Of a stretch of DNA of 64,000 nucleotides, positions 41,511 to 51,716 are shown piece by piece (the stretch's first letter is position 1; every line of letters begins with the position of its first letter). The notes below the pieces were generated by a model. It saw only the letters and a program-made list of their open reading frames with translations, was not told the origin of the DNA and ran no database searches. The stretch is from positions 1-64,000 of the forward strand of contig NZ_JANFLU010000011.1 of the NCBI RefSeq assembly GCF_024385525.1. Reading direction: 5' to 3'. Source of the stretch: Arthrobacter sp. zg-Y238 (lineage in GTDB: Bacteria; Actinomycetota; Actinomycetes; Actinomycetales; Micrococcaceae). The position numbers and the translations under genes are program-made.

Positions 41511-41993
41511 TTACTGCCCGAACTCTTCCCCGGCGAGAGCGATCAGCTCCTCCTCATTGGCCCTCACGTCCACCGGGCGTTTATGCGACAGACGCCGGTT
41601 GGATGTGTAGAACCACAGGGCAATCCGCTCATCCGCCCAGCCGGCCTGGCGGCCCATCCTGACCACGTCCTTGACCGTGGGAAGAACCCGTTCGCTGCCC
41701 CAGTCGAACTGGAAACCCGGATACAGGAACTGCTCTCCCCGCTTTACAACAAGAATCCTCCCCTTCCCGGTGAGCTGCCGTGCCATCGAATTGGGGCCGC
41801 CGCCGAAGCCCAGCTGCTGGGCTATCTGGGCCACGGTGTACAGGCCGTCCTCACGTTCCATCGCCTGCCACTGCGTCTCCGGTCCTGCCGTATCGGCTGT
41901 CCCGGGGCTGCGGGAAGGACCCGGGGTCGGGGCGGAAGCGGGTGCCTGCCGCGGGGGAATGGAACTGTGTCTCTGGGTTTCGCGATCGCTCAT
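41511..41993 (-). CDS. MbcA/ParS/Xre antitoxin-like protein, orphan
   Basis: A 160-residue protein with a disordered Pro/Thr/Ser-rich start (1-40) and a region from about 48 that resembles antitoxins of the Xre/MbcA/ParS group: a helix-turn-helix-like stretch (LYTVAQIAQQLGFGGGPNSM), then GKGRILVVKRGEQFLYPGFQFD and the toxin-binding end with ALWFYTSNRRLSHKRPVDV. No RES-type toxin gene is next to it. It may be a stand-alone regulator. No ribosome site is seen before ATG 41993, so leaderless translation is likely. Confidence 0.6.
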   Translation of the reverse strand: MSDRETQRHSSIPPRQAPASAPTPGPSRSPGTADTAGPETQWQAMEREDGLYTVAQIAQQLGFGGGPNSMARQLTGKGRILVVKRGEQFLYPGFQFDWGSERVLPTVKDVVRMGRQAGWADERIALWFYTSNRRLSHKRPVDVRANEEELIALAGEEFGQ

Positions 41994-42123
41994 GCCGCGC
42001 ACGCTACCGCGGCGGCGGGAGCAGGGGCAGAGTAGTGACGGCATCCAAGGTTCGACGGCGGCCCGGCTCAGCTGCGGTGCACCCCGGCAGAACGCGTCCG
42101 CCGGAACATGGAAAACTGGAAGC

Positions 42124-42789
42124 ATGCAGCCGTTCGACAAAGTCCAGCCCATCGTCCTGCTCGTGGACAAGACCGATCCAGCCGCCCACCGCGACGCCGT
42201 GGCCGCTGCCGCCGTCGCCAGCGTTCGGGCATATACGGCCACTGAGGACAGCGAAGCCTGGGAGAACTGGTTGTACGGCCGGTTTACGAAGACCGTCCGC
42301 CGCGCGAATCCGAGCACCTTCGGGAAGCTGGCCGCTGAAGCGCCGTCGGGAGCGGTGACAGTGGGCAGGGCGCAGGCCCTCGCCTTCGAACCGGTCACTT
42401 ACGAGCAGATGCCCAAGAACCTCGCGAAGCTGCAGGTTTCCGGTACCCAGCTGCCGGATGAGGCCCCCGCGCCCTGGCCGGGAAACGCCCCGGTGATCGT
42501 CCTGAACGCGGACCTGGACATGTCCACCGGCAAGGCCTCCGCCCAGGCAGCGCACGCGTTGCTGTCCTGGTACCTGCAGCTGGACCCGTCCGCTCGACAG
42601 GCCTGGCAGCAAGCGGGGGAGCCTGCGGGAGTCCGCTTCACGGCCGGGAAGCTTTTTGCCGAGTCGGCCGCCCGCCCGGGCGCAGGACCTCTGATTGTCG
42701 ACGCCGGGATGACGGAGATTGCTCCCGATACCGCGACGGCGTTCGTGGAGTCGGCCAGCTTCAGCCCGGCCGCCGGTTCGCCCGTCTGA
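42124..42789 (+). CDS. peptidyl-tRNA hydrolase, PTH2 family
   Basis: A 221-residue protein whose middle part (about 126-215) fits the PTH2 family, which frees tRNA from stalled peptides: NADLDMSTGKASAQAAHALL is the motif DLxMSxGKxAAQxxHA. The first 120 residues are an extra domain with IVLLVDKTDPAAHRDAVAAA and a hydrolase-like repeat. PTH2 is usual in archaea and eukaryotes but is found in actinobacteria beside the bacterial Pth. The start is taken at ATG 42124 after GGAAG; the gene is divergent from the antitoxin-like gene. Confidence 0.8.
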   Translation: MQPFDKVQPIVLLVDKTDPAAHRDAVAAAAVASVRAYTATEDSEAWENWLYGRFTKTVRRANPSTFGKLAAEAPSGAVTVGRAQALAFEPVTYEQMPKNLAKLQVSGTQLPDEAPAPWPGNAPVIVLNADLDMSTGKASAQAAHALLSWYLQLDPSARQAWQQAGEPAGVRFTAGKLFAESAARPGAGPLIVDAGMTEIAPDTATAFVESASFSPAAGSPV

Positions 42790-42831
42790 CACATGGGTCC
42801 CGGGTGCCCGCGCCGTGATAGAAAGACTCGG

Positions 42832-44091
42832 GTGAGCGACACCAAGGGGACACCGGCCAACACCACCGCGGGCGGCCGCACCCTGCCGATCTGGCTGGTC
42901 GGCATCGCCGTGGTTCTGGTCGCCGTCAATCTGCGCCCCGGCGCGTCTTCCGTCGGTCCGGTCCTGGCCGAGCTGCAGGCCGCACTGGACCTGGACGCCA
43001 CCGCCGCCGGGGTGCTGACCGCGCTGCCGGGACTGACTTTTGCCGTGGTGGGGGCGCTCGCCGTCGCACTCTCACGCAAGACCGGAATCAACGGCGCCAT
43101 TGTCCTGGCGCTGGGAGCGGTGGCCGCCGGACTGCTGGCGCGGGCGCTGGCAGGATCCGCCGTGCTCTTCCTGATGCTTACCGTGCTTGCCTTCGCCGGC
43201 ATGGCGGTGGGCAACATCCTCGTCCCCGCCTTCATCAAGCGCCACGGCGGGCGGCGCCTGGCGCTGCTGAACTCCGTCTATGGAACCACGCTGGCCCTGG
43301 GCGCCAGCCTGCCGCTGCTGCTGGGCGGCGTACTGGCGGGCAGTGGTCCGGCCGGCTGGCGGCTGAGCCTGGGAGTGTGGGGTGCCGCGGCCCTGGCGGC
43401 GTTTATGTTCTGGGCGGTCCTGGCACTTCGCACCGGGCGGGACCCGCTGGCTGCCGGCGGGCCGCGCGCGGCGAAGGGCACCCGGATGCGCTCGTCACGC
43501 ACCGCCGTCGCCCTGAGCATCTTTTTCGGCGTCCAGTCCATGCACGCCTACGTCCAGTTCGGCTGGGCTGCGCAGATCTACCGCGACGCCGGACTGGAAC
43601 AGGCGCATGCCGGGCTGATGGCCGCGATCATTGCCGGGCTTGGCATCCCGGGCGGCCTGATCATGCCCGTGCTGGTGGCTCGCTCGCCGCGCCTGCGGAC
43701 CTACATTGTTGGCCTCGGTGTCTGCATGGCGGCCGGCTACAGCGGGCTGCTGCTGGCAGCGGACACACTGCCCTGGCTCTGGGCACTGTTCCTTGGCGTG
43801 GGCGGGTTCGCCTTCCCCACCGCGCTGGCGCTGATCACCGCCCGCTCCCGGGAACCGCGGGTCACCGCGCAGCTTTCGGGCTTCATCCAGCCCGTCGGCT
43901 ATTTGCTGGCCGCCATGGGACCGTTCGCCATCGGCGCCCTGCACGATCTCTCCGGCAGCTGGACCCTGCCGCTGGCGCTCCTGATTGCCTCTGCCGCCGT
44001 GATGGTCGGTGCCGGCATCCGTGCAGCCGCACCGCGGTTCGTGGACGACGAACTGGACGCGGTGCCGAAACGCCCGGTGATAGGTTCGTAA
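42832..44091 (+). CDS. MFS transporter, CynX/NimT family
   Basis: A 419-residue transporter with 12 hydrophobic helices. The start VNLRPGASSVGPVL of helix 1 and RPG loop is the CynX/NimT (cyanate/nitroimidazole) group signature, and FIKRHGGRRLALLNSVY is the loop at helix 4. The GTG at 42832 has no good ribosome site and lies soon after a TAGAAAG stretch, so the message may be leaderless. Substrate is unknown. It ends 50 bases before the SDR gene, same direction. Confidence 0.88.
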   Translation: MSDTKGTPANTTAGGRTLPIWLVGIAVVLVAVNLRPGASSVGPVLAELQAALDLDATAAGVLTALPGLTFAVVGALAVALSRKTGINGAIVLALGAVAAGLLARALAGSAVLFLMLTVLAFAGMAVGNILVPAFIKRHGGRRLALLNSVYGTTLALGASLPLLLGGVLAGSGPAGWRLSLGVWGAAALAAFMFWAVLALRTGRDPLAAGGPRAAKGTRMRSSRTAVALSIFFGVQSMHAYVQFGWAAQIYRDAGLEQAHAGLMAAIIAGLGIPGGLIMPVLVARSPRLRTYIVGLGVCMAAGYSGLLLAADTLPWLWALFLGVGGFAFPTALALITARSREPRVTAQLSGFIQPVGYLLAAMGPFAIGALHDLSGSWTLPLALLIASAAVMVGAGIRAAAPRFVDDELDAVPKRPVIGS

Positions 44092-44141
44092 GGACTGGCA
44101 CTACCGCTGGCACCCTGCTTGGACACGAGGAAGGCTTGCAC

Positions 44142-44909
44142 ATGAATAACCGTTTTGAGGGCAAAGTCGTCATTGTCACCGGCGCCGGATCCGGCATCGG
44201 CGAAGCAGCGGCGCGGGGCTTCGTTGCCGAAGGAGCCACCGTTGTCCTGACCGACACCGTGGCAGAGAAAATCACCGCCACCGTAGCCGGCCTGCCCGAG
44301 GGCACGGCCACGGCCGTCGTCGCCGATTCCGCCAACTGGGACGATGTCCGCAAGCTCGTCGAGGACACCGTGCAGCAGCACGGGCACCTGGACGTCCTGG
44401 TAAACAACGCCGGCACGCTGACCAACGGGCCGGTCGAAGAGACCGACGTCGAGGAATGGCACCGGGTCATTGAGACCGACCTCTCGGGCGTCTTCTACGG
44501 CACCAAGGCAGCGATCCCGCACCTGATCGAATCCAAGGGCTGCATCGTCAACACCTCCTCCGTCTCCGGCATGGCAGCTGACTGGAACATGAGCGCGTAC
44601 AACGCGGCCAAGGGCGGGGTCAACAACTTCACCCGCGCGGTGGCCCTGGACCACGGCAAGGACGGGGTCCGCGTGAATGCCGTGGCACCGGGCCTGATCT
44701 GGACCGACCTGGTCGAGGACAAGAAGGACGACGAACAGCAGAAGGCAAAGTTCGCCGAACGGATTGCCCTGGGCCGCCCGGGCCAGCCGGACGAGGTGGC
44801 GGACGCGATCCTGTTCCTGGCCTCCGACGCCGCCCGGTTCATCACCGGCGCGATCCTGCCCGTCGACGGCGGCACCACGGCCAGCAACGGACAGCCGCAG
44901 CAGGCCTAG
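44142..44909 (+). CDS. SDR family oxidoreductase
   Basis: A 255-residue classical short-chain dehydrogenase. Cofactor motif TGAGSGIG at 13-20, NNAG near 88, Ser140-Tyr153-Lys157 catalytic triad, and an Asp38 after the second strand that favours NAD. GAGGAAGG precedes the ATG. Related enzymes are glucose 1-dehydrogenase or 3-oxoacyl-ACP reductase-like; the substrate is not clear. It is convergent with a second SDR gene 22 bases away. Confidence 0.88.
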   Translation: MNNRFEGKVVIVTGAGSGIGEAAARGFVAEGATVVLTDTVAEKITATVAGLPEGTATAVVADSANWDDVRKLVEDTVQQHGHLDVLVNNAGTLTNGPVEETDVEEWHRVIETDLSGVFYGTKAAIPHLIESKGCIVNTSSVSGMAADWNMSAYNAAKGGVNNFTRAVALDHGKDGVRVNAVAPGLIWTDLVEDKKDDEQQKAKFAERIALGRPGQPDEVADAILFLASDAARFITGAILPVDGGTTASNGQPQQA

Positions 44910-44931
44910 GGGTCAGCCCCGCCCGCGGAGG

Positions 44932-45690
44932 TCAGCGCAGGTGCGAGGCGCCGTTGACGTCGATCACCGTACCGCTGACCCACTCCGGAGCCGCCGTGGC
45001 GAGCCAGGCTACGGTCGCAGCGACTTCCTCCGGCTCCGCGACCCGGTTGAACGGACTCTGCGCCCGGATGGCTGCGCCGCTGGCACCCTCCAACGCGGGG
45101 CGGCCCATCCGGGTGTCCACGAATCCCGGTGCGACGGCGGCGGAGAAGATCCCATGCGGCGCCAGCGCCACGGCAAGGGACTGGGTAAGGGAGTGCAGCC
45201 CGGCCTTGCTGGCGCCGTAGGCCGGGTTCTCCGGTTCCCCGCGGTACGCGCCGCGCGATCCCACATTCACCAGCCGTCCGCCCGCCGGACCCGCGGGCCG
45301 CTCAATCAGGTGCTCGGCCATCAGCCGGCAGAGGTTTGCCGGTGCCGTCAGGTTGATGTCGATGGTCTGCCGCCATGCCTCCTGCCAATCGGCAAAAGAT
45401 CCAGACGTCACCGGCTGGGCCCGGAAGATGCCCGCGTTGTTCACCAGGACGTCCAGGCCGCCGAGCTGGTCCACGGCCTCGGCGAAGACCCGTTGGCACT
45501 CCGCGGGGGAGGACAGATCCCCGACGACGACGGCGTGCCCCGCCCCGGGCAGCGCATCGGCAACCCGGCGTGCGGCGTCGGCGTCGTGTCCGGCGTGCAC
45601 CGCCACGGTATAGCCGGCCTCTGCGAGGGCGGCTGCGATTGCTGCTCCGATGCCCCGGCCTGCGCCGGTGACCAATGCGTTTGTACTCAT
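44932..45690 (-). CDS. SDR family oxidoreductase, FabG-like
   Basis: A 252-residue classical short-chain dehydrogenase. TGAGRGIG at 8-15, NNAG near 85, Ser145, Tyr158 and Lys162 form the active site, and SGTVIDVNGASHLR closes the protein. The sequence is close to 3-oxoacyl-ACP reductase-like enzymes. It lies downstream of the NhaA fusion gene in the same direction with a 22-base gap, probably one transcript, but a shared role is not evident. Confidence 0.88.
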   Translation of the reverse strand: MSTNALVTGAGRGIGAAIAAALAEAGYTVAVHAGHDADAARRVADALPGAGHAVVVGDLSSPAECQRVFAEAVDQLGGLDVLVNNAGIFRAQPVTSGSFADWQEAWRQTIDINLTAPANLCRLMAEHLIERPAGPAGGRLVNVGSRGAYRGEPENPAYGASKAGLHSLTQSLAVALAPHGIFSAAVAPGFVDTRMGRPALEGASGAAIRAQSPFNRVAEPEEVAATVAWLATAAPEWVSGTVIDVNGASHLR

Positions 45691-45712
45691 CGTCCGAGCC
45701 TACCCGCAGGCC

Positions 45713-47539
45713 CTACGGCACGGCGGAACGTGATGCCTCCAGAGCACGGATCAGGGTGGCCGCGTCGTAGGGGCCGTGGTGCCTGCGACGCCCGATGAAG
45801 AAGGTGGGAGTTCCGTGCAGGTCCATGGACTCGGCGTCCAGGGCATCGTCCAGCACGCGGTTGCTGACCTCCGCCGAGCGCAGGTCTGCTTCGAACCGGT
45901 CCATGTCCAGGCCCAGGCTCTCCGCCGCACGCAGCAGGTCTTCCGGGAGGAGGTTGTCCTGGTTCTCGAAAAGGTGCGCGCTGTACTCCCGGAAGCGCCC
46001 CTGCCGGCCCGCGGCCTCTGCGGCCTCGGCGGCCGCAACGGCATTGGGATGGACCCGGGACAAGGGCAGATGGCGCCAGACGTAGCGCAGGTCTGCACCG
46101 AAGTACTCGCGCACTTCCATGATGGTCCCCGTGGCCCGGCTGCAGAACGGGCACTCGTAGTCCCCGTATTCCACGAGGGTCAACGGAGCGTCTGTGGGTC
46201 CCACCACGTGGTCGCGGGCCGGATCCACCGGCCGGGCCAGCACCTCACCCGGGGGAACGGCAGGGCGCCGTCCTTCCACGGTCCGGAAGATGGCGCTCCC
46301 CGCGGCGAACGCCAGAAGCGATCCGGCCAAGACCGCCACCCGTGCTTCGTTCTGCACCGCAGGGTCCTCGATGGCGAGGCCGATGATGAACAGGGCGATG
46401 GTGAATCCGATGCCGGACAGGGCGGCGCCGCCGGCGATGCGGCCCAGCGTCAGGCCGGGGCCGAACTCGCCGATCCGCAGCCGGTGCAGCAGCGCGGCAG
46501 CACCGAAAATGCCGATGAATTTTCCCAAAACCAGGCCGCAGACAATGCCCCAGGCCAGCGGGGAGCGCAGGGCTTGTTCCAACGTTGGCCCGTCCAGTCG
46601 CACTCCGGCGTTGGCGAGGGCGAATACGGGCAGGATCAGGTAATCCACGTACGGCGTGTAGGCACTGTGCAGGCGTTCGTTGATGGAGAGGGACTCCCGC
46701 ACGCCGTGCACCGCAGCCCGGGCGTACCGGGAATTGGGCGACTGGCGGAATACACGGGTCAGCTCCAACGCATGTTCCACGTCCCGCCGGGCGGGCGGAA
46801 ACACCGGGACCATCAGGGCAATGCCGACGCCGGCCAACGTCGGATGCACTCCCGATGCGTAAAAGGCCAGCCACACAAGGACTGCCAGAACGGCGTAGGC
46901 GCCGCCGCGACCGTACGGCAAGCGGCGGGTCAGTGCGACGGCGGCGAGCCCGGCGAAGGCCAGCAGCAACGGCACGGGTTGCAGATGTTCGGTATAAACC
47001 AGGGCGATGATGCTGAGCGCGGCAACGTCGTCGACCACCGCCAGGGTCAGCAGGAAGATCCGCAGCCTGCCGGGAACCCGAGGTCCTGCAACGGCCAGTG
47101 CACCCAGCAGAAACGCGGTGTCGGTGGAAATGACCACGCCCCACGCGGCGGCATTGTCCGTTCCGGCCGTGAACAGCAGGAAGACTGCGGCGGGCACGGC
47201 AATCCCCGCGGCCGCAGCGACCACCGGAATCACGGCCCGGGACCGGTTGGTCAGCTCGCCCAGGGCAAATTCCCGCCGCACCTCGAGCCCCACCACGAAA
47301 AAGAACACGGCCATGAGCGCGTCATTGACCACTTCCCGGGCCGTCAACTCCAAAATCATGCTGCCGGCACGCACCTCGACGGTGGTTTCCCAGAAGTACT
47401 CATAGGAACCGGAAAACGGCGCATTGGCCCACAGCACCGCCGCGATGGTGGCCAGCAGCAGCAGTGCAGCGGGGCGCTTGTCCGCATCACCCCGGCCGGT
47501 GGCAGCCGTAGTGGCAATACGCTGCGGGCGGGCCGGCAC
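45713..47539 (-). CDS. nhaA: NhaA Na+/H+ antiporter fused to DsbA-like thioredoxin domain
   Basis: A 608-residue fusion. Residues about 25-420 are NhaA: 12 helices, FFFVVGLEVRRE, the ion-binding pair in TLAVVDDVAALS, and HPTLAGVGIALMVP. After a linker, residues 435-608 form a thioredoxin-like DsbA domain with CPFC at 463-466 and HGTPTFFIG near 573. Membrane topology puts the domain on one fixed side of the membrane; which one depends on the true helix count. The fusion could let redox state affect ion transport; this is inference. The GTG at 47539 follows two bases after the phosphatase stop, so the genes are coupled. Confidence 0.9.
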   Translation of the reverse strand: MPARPQRIATTAATGRGDADKRPAALLLLATIAAVLWANAPFSGSYEYFWETTVEVRAGSMILELTAREVVNDALMAVFFFVVGLEVRREFALGELTNRSRAVIPVVAAAAGIAVPAAVFLLFTAGTDNAAAWGVVISTDTAFLLGALAVAGPRVPGRLRIFLLTLAVVDDVAALSIIALVYTEHLQPVPLLLAFAGLAAVALTRRLPYGRGGAYAVLAVLVWLAFYASGVHPTLAGVGIALMVPVFPPARRDVEHALELTRVFRQSPNSRYARAAVHGVRESLSINERLHSAYTPYVDYLILPVFALANAGVRLDGPTLEQALRSPLAWGIVCGLVLGKFIGIFGAAALLHRLRIGEFGPGLTLGRIAGGAALSGIGFTIALFIIGLAIEDPAVQNEARVAVLAGSLLAFAAGSAIFRTVEGRRPAVPPGEVLARPVDPARDHVVGPTDAPLTLVEYGDYECPFCSRATGTIMEVREYFGADLRYVWRHLPLSRVHPNAVAAAEAAEAAGRQGRFREYSAHLFENQDNLLPEDLLRAAESLGLDMDRFEADLRSAEVSNRVLDDALDAESMDLHGTPTFFIGRRRHHGPYDAATLIRALEASRSAVP

Positions 47540-47541
47540 CG

Positions 47542-48309
47542 CTACACCTGCGCGGGTACGGGCTGCACCAGCTTGCGGCGCAGGCGGCCGACCAGTTCGG
47601 AAGAGAGCCCGCCGGAACGCAGCACCGCGGCCGCGCCGCCCGCCCTGGAATCGAGGGTTGCCAGCATCGAACGCATGGCGGCCGGGTGGGCCGCCAGTAC
47701 GGGATGATCCGCGGGGATGTCATAACCGCCGCTGAGCTCGGTCAGCCCCATCCTGCGATAGACCTCGGGAAGCCGGGCCTGGGTTCGGGCGTAATCCTCG
47801 ACGACGGCCTCCGGTTCCGCACCCAGCACCACCAGCAGCGCTGCGGCGAACAAGCCGGTGCGGTCCTTGCCGGCGGCACAATGGAACAGCACCGCGCCGG
47901 GGGAGTCGGCCACAGCCTGCAGGCCGCGCACCAGTACCTCTTTCTGCGAGACGAAAATTTTGGCATACCACTGGCCCACCTGCTCGGGGGAGCGGACCGA
48001 CTGCAGGAGCTGCCCCGCCAGTTCCGGCGGGGCGTCCATGGCATCGGTCAGAGGCAGGGCCAGATACTGCACCGGATGGTCTGCGGACGGGCCCCGTCCG
48101 GTGCGTTCCGCCTCGCCGGCGGAGCGCAGATCGATGATGGTGCGCAGACCCGCCTCCACGAGCTCGGCTACCTGCTCCGCGGTGGTGGTCGCGACGTCGT
48201 CGGCCCTGAGCACCAGGCCGGTGCGGATCTTTCCGCCGTCCACTGGAATCCCGCCCAGATCCCGCAGATTCGCCAGCGGAGCCGGGGCAGGAATGATGGG
48301 TTTCGGCAT
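47542..48309 (-). CDS. tyrosine-protein phosphatase, PtpB-like
   Basis: A 255-residue phosphatase of the MptpB/Siw14 group. The P-loop HCAAGKDRTG has Cys144 and Arg150; NLRDLGG at 14-20 and VLRADD near 34 are the family start motifs. GGGAGGAAA stands before ATG 48309. It may act on phosphotyrosine or phosphoinositides. It is the first gene of a transcript with the NhaA fusion, only two bases apart. Confidence 0.9.
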   Translation of the reverse strand: MPKPIIPAPAPLANLRDLGGIPVDGGKIRTGLVLRADDVATTTAEQVAELVEAGLRTIIDLRSAGEAERTGRGPSADHPVQYLALPLTDAMDAPPELAGQLLQSVRSPEQVGQWYAKIFVSQKEVLVRGLQAVADSPGAVLFHCAAGKDRTGLFAAALLVVLGAEPEAVVEDYARTQARLPEVYRRMGLTELSGGYDIPADHPVLAAHPAAMRSMLATLDSRAGGAAAVLRSGGLSSELVGRLRRKLVQPVPAQV

Positions 48310-48439
48310 GGCAGGTTTCCTCCCGGGTGCCATCCGCCGGGCATGGCCGGCGGCGCTTGTGGGCACCATCTTAGGCACGATCGGCAACGTGTGCGCCGAC
48401 ACCCGACTATGAGGCACGGCTCACATGGCGATAGGGTGA

Positions 48440-49996
<1,557 letters not shown>

Positions 49997-50013
49997 CGCA
50001 TCTGCGCGGGGGC

Positions 50014-50394
50014 CTAGCTCCCGCGCAGCCGGTCCAGTTCGCGGCGGTCCTTTTTAGTGGGCCGGCCGGCGCCCCGGTCCCGTACCGGAATACCCAGCGC
50101 CGGAGCTGCGGGACGGGCAGGCGTGGAATCCGTGAAGCAGTGCGACGCCGCTTCGGCACCGACGCGTTTGCTGATCAGCTGCCGGACCTCGAGGATCCGT
50201 TCGAATCCGGGCTGCCGGATCCGGACGGTGTCCCCGGGCTGTACCGGCTGCGCGGCCTTGGCGGGATTGCCGTTCAGCCGGACATGGCCGGCGCGGCACG
50301 CCGCGGTGGCCGCGGACCGGGTTTTATAGGCGCGGACCGCCCACAGCCAGGCGTCCACCCGGACGGTTTTTGAAGTGCTCGCTGGAATGCTCAT
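50014..50394 (-). CDS. S4 domain RNA-binding protein (Hsp15-like)
   Basis: A 126-residue protein with an S4 domain at about 12-70: RVDAWLWAVRAYKTRSAATAACRAGHVRLNG and the PGDTVRIR turn. It resembles Hsp15 (HslR), which binds free 50S subunits holding nascent chains. The basic tail RPTKKDRRELDRLRG is typical. It is convergent with the CoA-transferase gene, 17 bases away, and 13 bases after the HNH nuclease gene. Confidence 0.9.
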   Translation of the reverse strand: MSIPASTSKTVRVDAWLWAVRAYKTRSAATAACRAGHVRLNGNPAKAAQPVQPGDTVRIRQPGFERILEVRQLISKRVGAEAASHCFTDSTPARPAAPALGIPVRDRGAGRPTKKDRRELDRLRGS

Positions 50395-50407
50395 GGGAGT
50401 TCCGAGT

Positions 50408-51277
50408 CTAGCGAAGTCCGCGCAGCCGGGCGGCGTCTTCCAGCGCCTGCTGCTGCTCCGGGCTCACTAGGGACCCGACGACGACGGCATCCCCGCCAGC
50501 TGCCCGTGCTGCGGCATCCGGTGCTGCGGCCAGCAGGCCGCGCACCTCGGCGGGCGTGTAGGGGACCGGAACCCGGGTATGTGCCACGGCGTGGCAGGTG
50601 GGACACAGCGGCACCAGGTCCGAGACCGGATCCAATGCGTAGCCGCCGGGCAGGTCCGTGCCCGGCACCAGATGATGCACCTGCATCAGCGCCTCGGTTC
50701 CCGGACCGTACCGCTGCGAAGGGACCAGCCCGCAGGCCGCACAGCAATTGCCGTGGAACGCCAGGCACAGCCGGCGGGCCTCGGCGTCGTGCTCGTAGGA
50801 GTTAGTGCGCTGCAGGCCCAACGCTTCGGCAGCCAGCGTGCCCGGGGGAGGGCTCAGCGGATCCGGCTCGGCGCCGAGAAATCCCGACCACAGCCGCCGC
50901 AGTGCCGGCAAGGAAGCTGACGGTACCGGCACGGCGCCGCCGACCCGGGGCAGGTTCGGCACATCTTCCTCGAGGAGCGACGCCGGCACTTGCTCGCCCA
51001 GGGGCAGCAGCCTGTCGAAATCCACCGTCACGGCGTCGGCGGTGCCGGTGGGGCCGGGCGGGACAACGACGCCGTGGCCCACCAGTCCGCGCTGCATCCC
51101 CTGGCTGCCGCACAGCAGGAGCCATACCTCGGTTCCAGCAAGCAGCGGGCGGCCGGCCATCAGGGGCATGCTCCGGCGGAAGGTTCCGCCGTCGTTCACC
51201 GCTGCTACTGCCGGACCGTAACCGCCGGGCCAGGGATCCGGGAGGTCCGGATTCCATTCAAGAAGGACTGATGCCAC
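50408..51277 (-). CDS. HNH endonuclease family protein
   Basis: A 289-residue protein whose C-terminal third holds an HNH module: CCAACG (first Cys pair), the VHHLVPG His core near 205, DLVPLCPTCHAVAHTR (second Cys pair and final His). The N-terminal two thirds are unique and may recognise the target. Such proteins are often McrA-like modification-dependent nucleases or genome maintenance enzymes; which is not decided. The GTG at 51277 lies four bases after the DUF1540 gene, a coupled pair. Confidence 0.8.
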   Translation of the reverse strand: MASVLLEWNPDLPDPWPGGYGPAVAAVNDGGTFRRSMPLMAGRPLLAGTEVWLLLCGSQGMQRGLVGHGVVVPPGPTGTADAVTVDFDRLLPLGEQVPASLLEEDVPNLPRVGGAVPVPSASLPALRRLWSGFLGAEPDPLSPPPGTLAAEALGLQRTNSYEHDAEARRLCLAFHGNCCAACGLVPSQRYGPGTEALMQVHHLVPGTDLPGGYALDPVSDLVPLCPTCHAVAHTRVPVPYTPAEVRGLLAAAPDAAARAAGGDAVVVGSLVSPEQQQALEDAARLRGLR

Positions 51278-51280
51278 CGG

Positions 51281-51571
51281 TTAGCGGGGCTGGTAGGTGA
51301 GGCAGTCAGCGAGTTCCGCGCCGGGACCCACCCGTACATCGCGGGCGTCGCACATGAGGTGGTCATTGAACCGGCACTCATTGCGCTGGCACGCACCCAC
51401 CTGGGCGAGGACCTTGGGCAGCCCGCCGGTGGCTGATGTGTCGATGAATGTGGCGCAGCTGGCGTGATCGGGAGAGCCGCCCACCGTGATCGCGTAGGCG
51501 GTGCATCCCTCATGGTTGAAGTCGCAGCTGGATACGGTGCAGTCCTGCACATGGGCAACGTGGTCGGTCAT
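51281..51571 (-). CDS. DUF1540 domain protein
   Basis: A 96-residue protein with two copies of a four-Cys DUF1540 motif: CTVSSCDFNHEGCTAYAI with a later Cys near 40, and CQRNECRFNDHLMCDA with Cys near 90. The Cys sets probably bind metal. TTGGAGGAACC gives a very good ribosome site before ATG 51571. Family function is unknown. It is the first gene of the pair with the HNH protein. Confidence 0.88.
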   Translation of the reverse strand: MTDHVAHVQDCTVSSCDFNHEGCTAYAITVGGSPDHASCATFIDTSATGGLPKVLAQVGACQRNECRFNDHLMCDARDVRVGPGAELADCLTYQPR

Positions 51572-51716
51572 GGTTCCTCCAAAAGGCGGTCATTCGTTCC
51601 GTGCCTGGTTTCGAACGTACCACCGCGGTGCGGGAATAATTAGCGCGAATTTCCCTGCCCTATTTGGCCGGTTTGGCCGGTGCCGTCCGGTTGGGTAGAA
51701 CGGAAGGATGACCGCT

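Noticed and set aside
45776-47707. Plus-strand 643-codon open frame opposite the NhaA fusion
   Set aside because: The minus strand encodes clear NhaA and CPFC motifs; the plus frame is Gly/Gln/Arg-rich without meaning.
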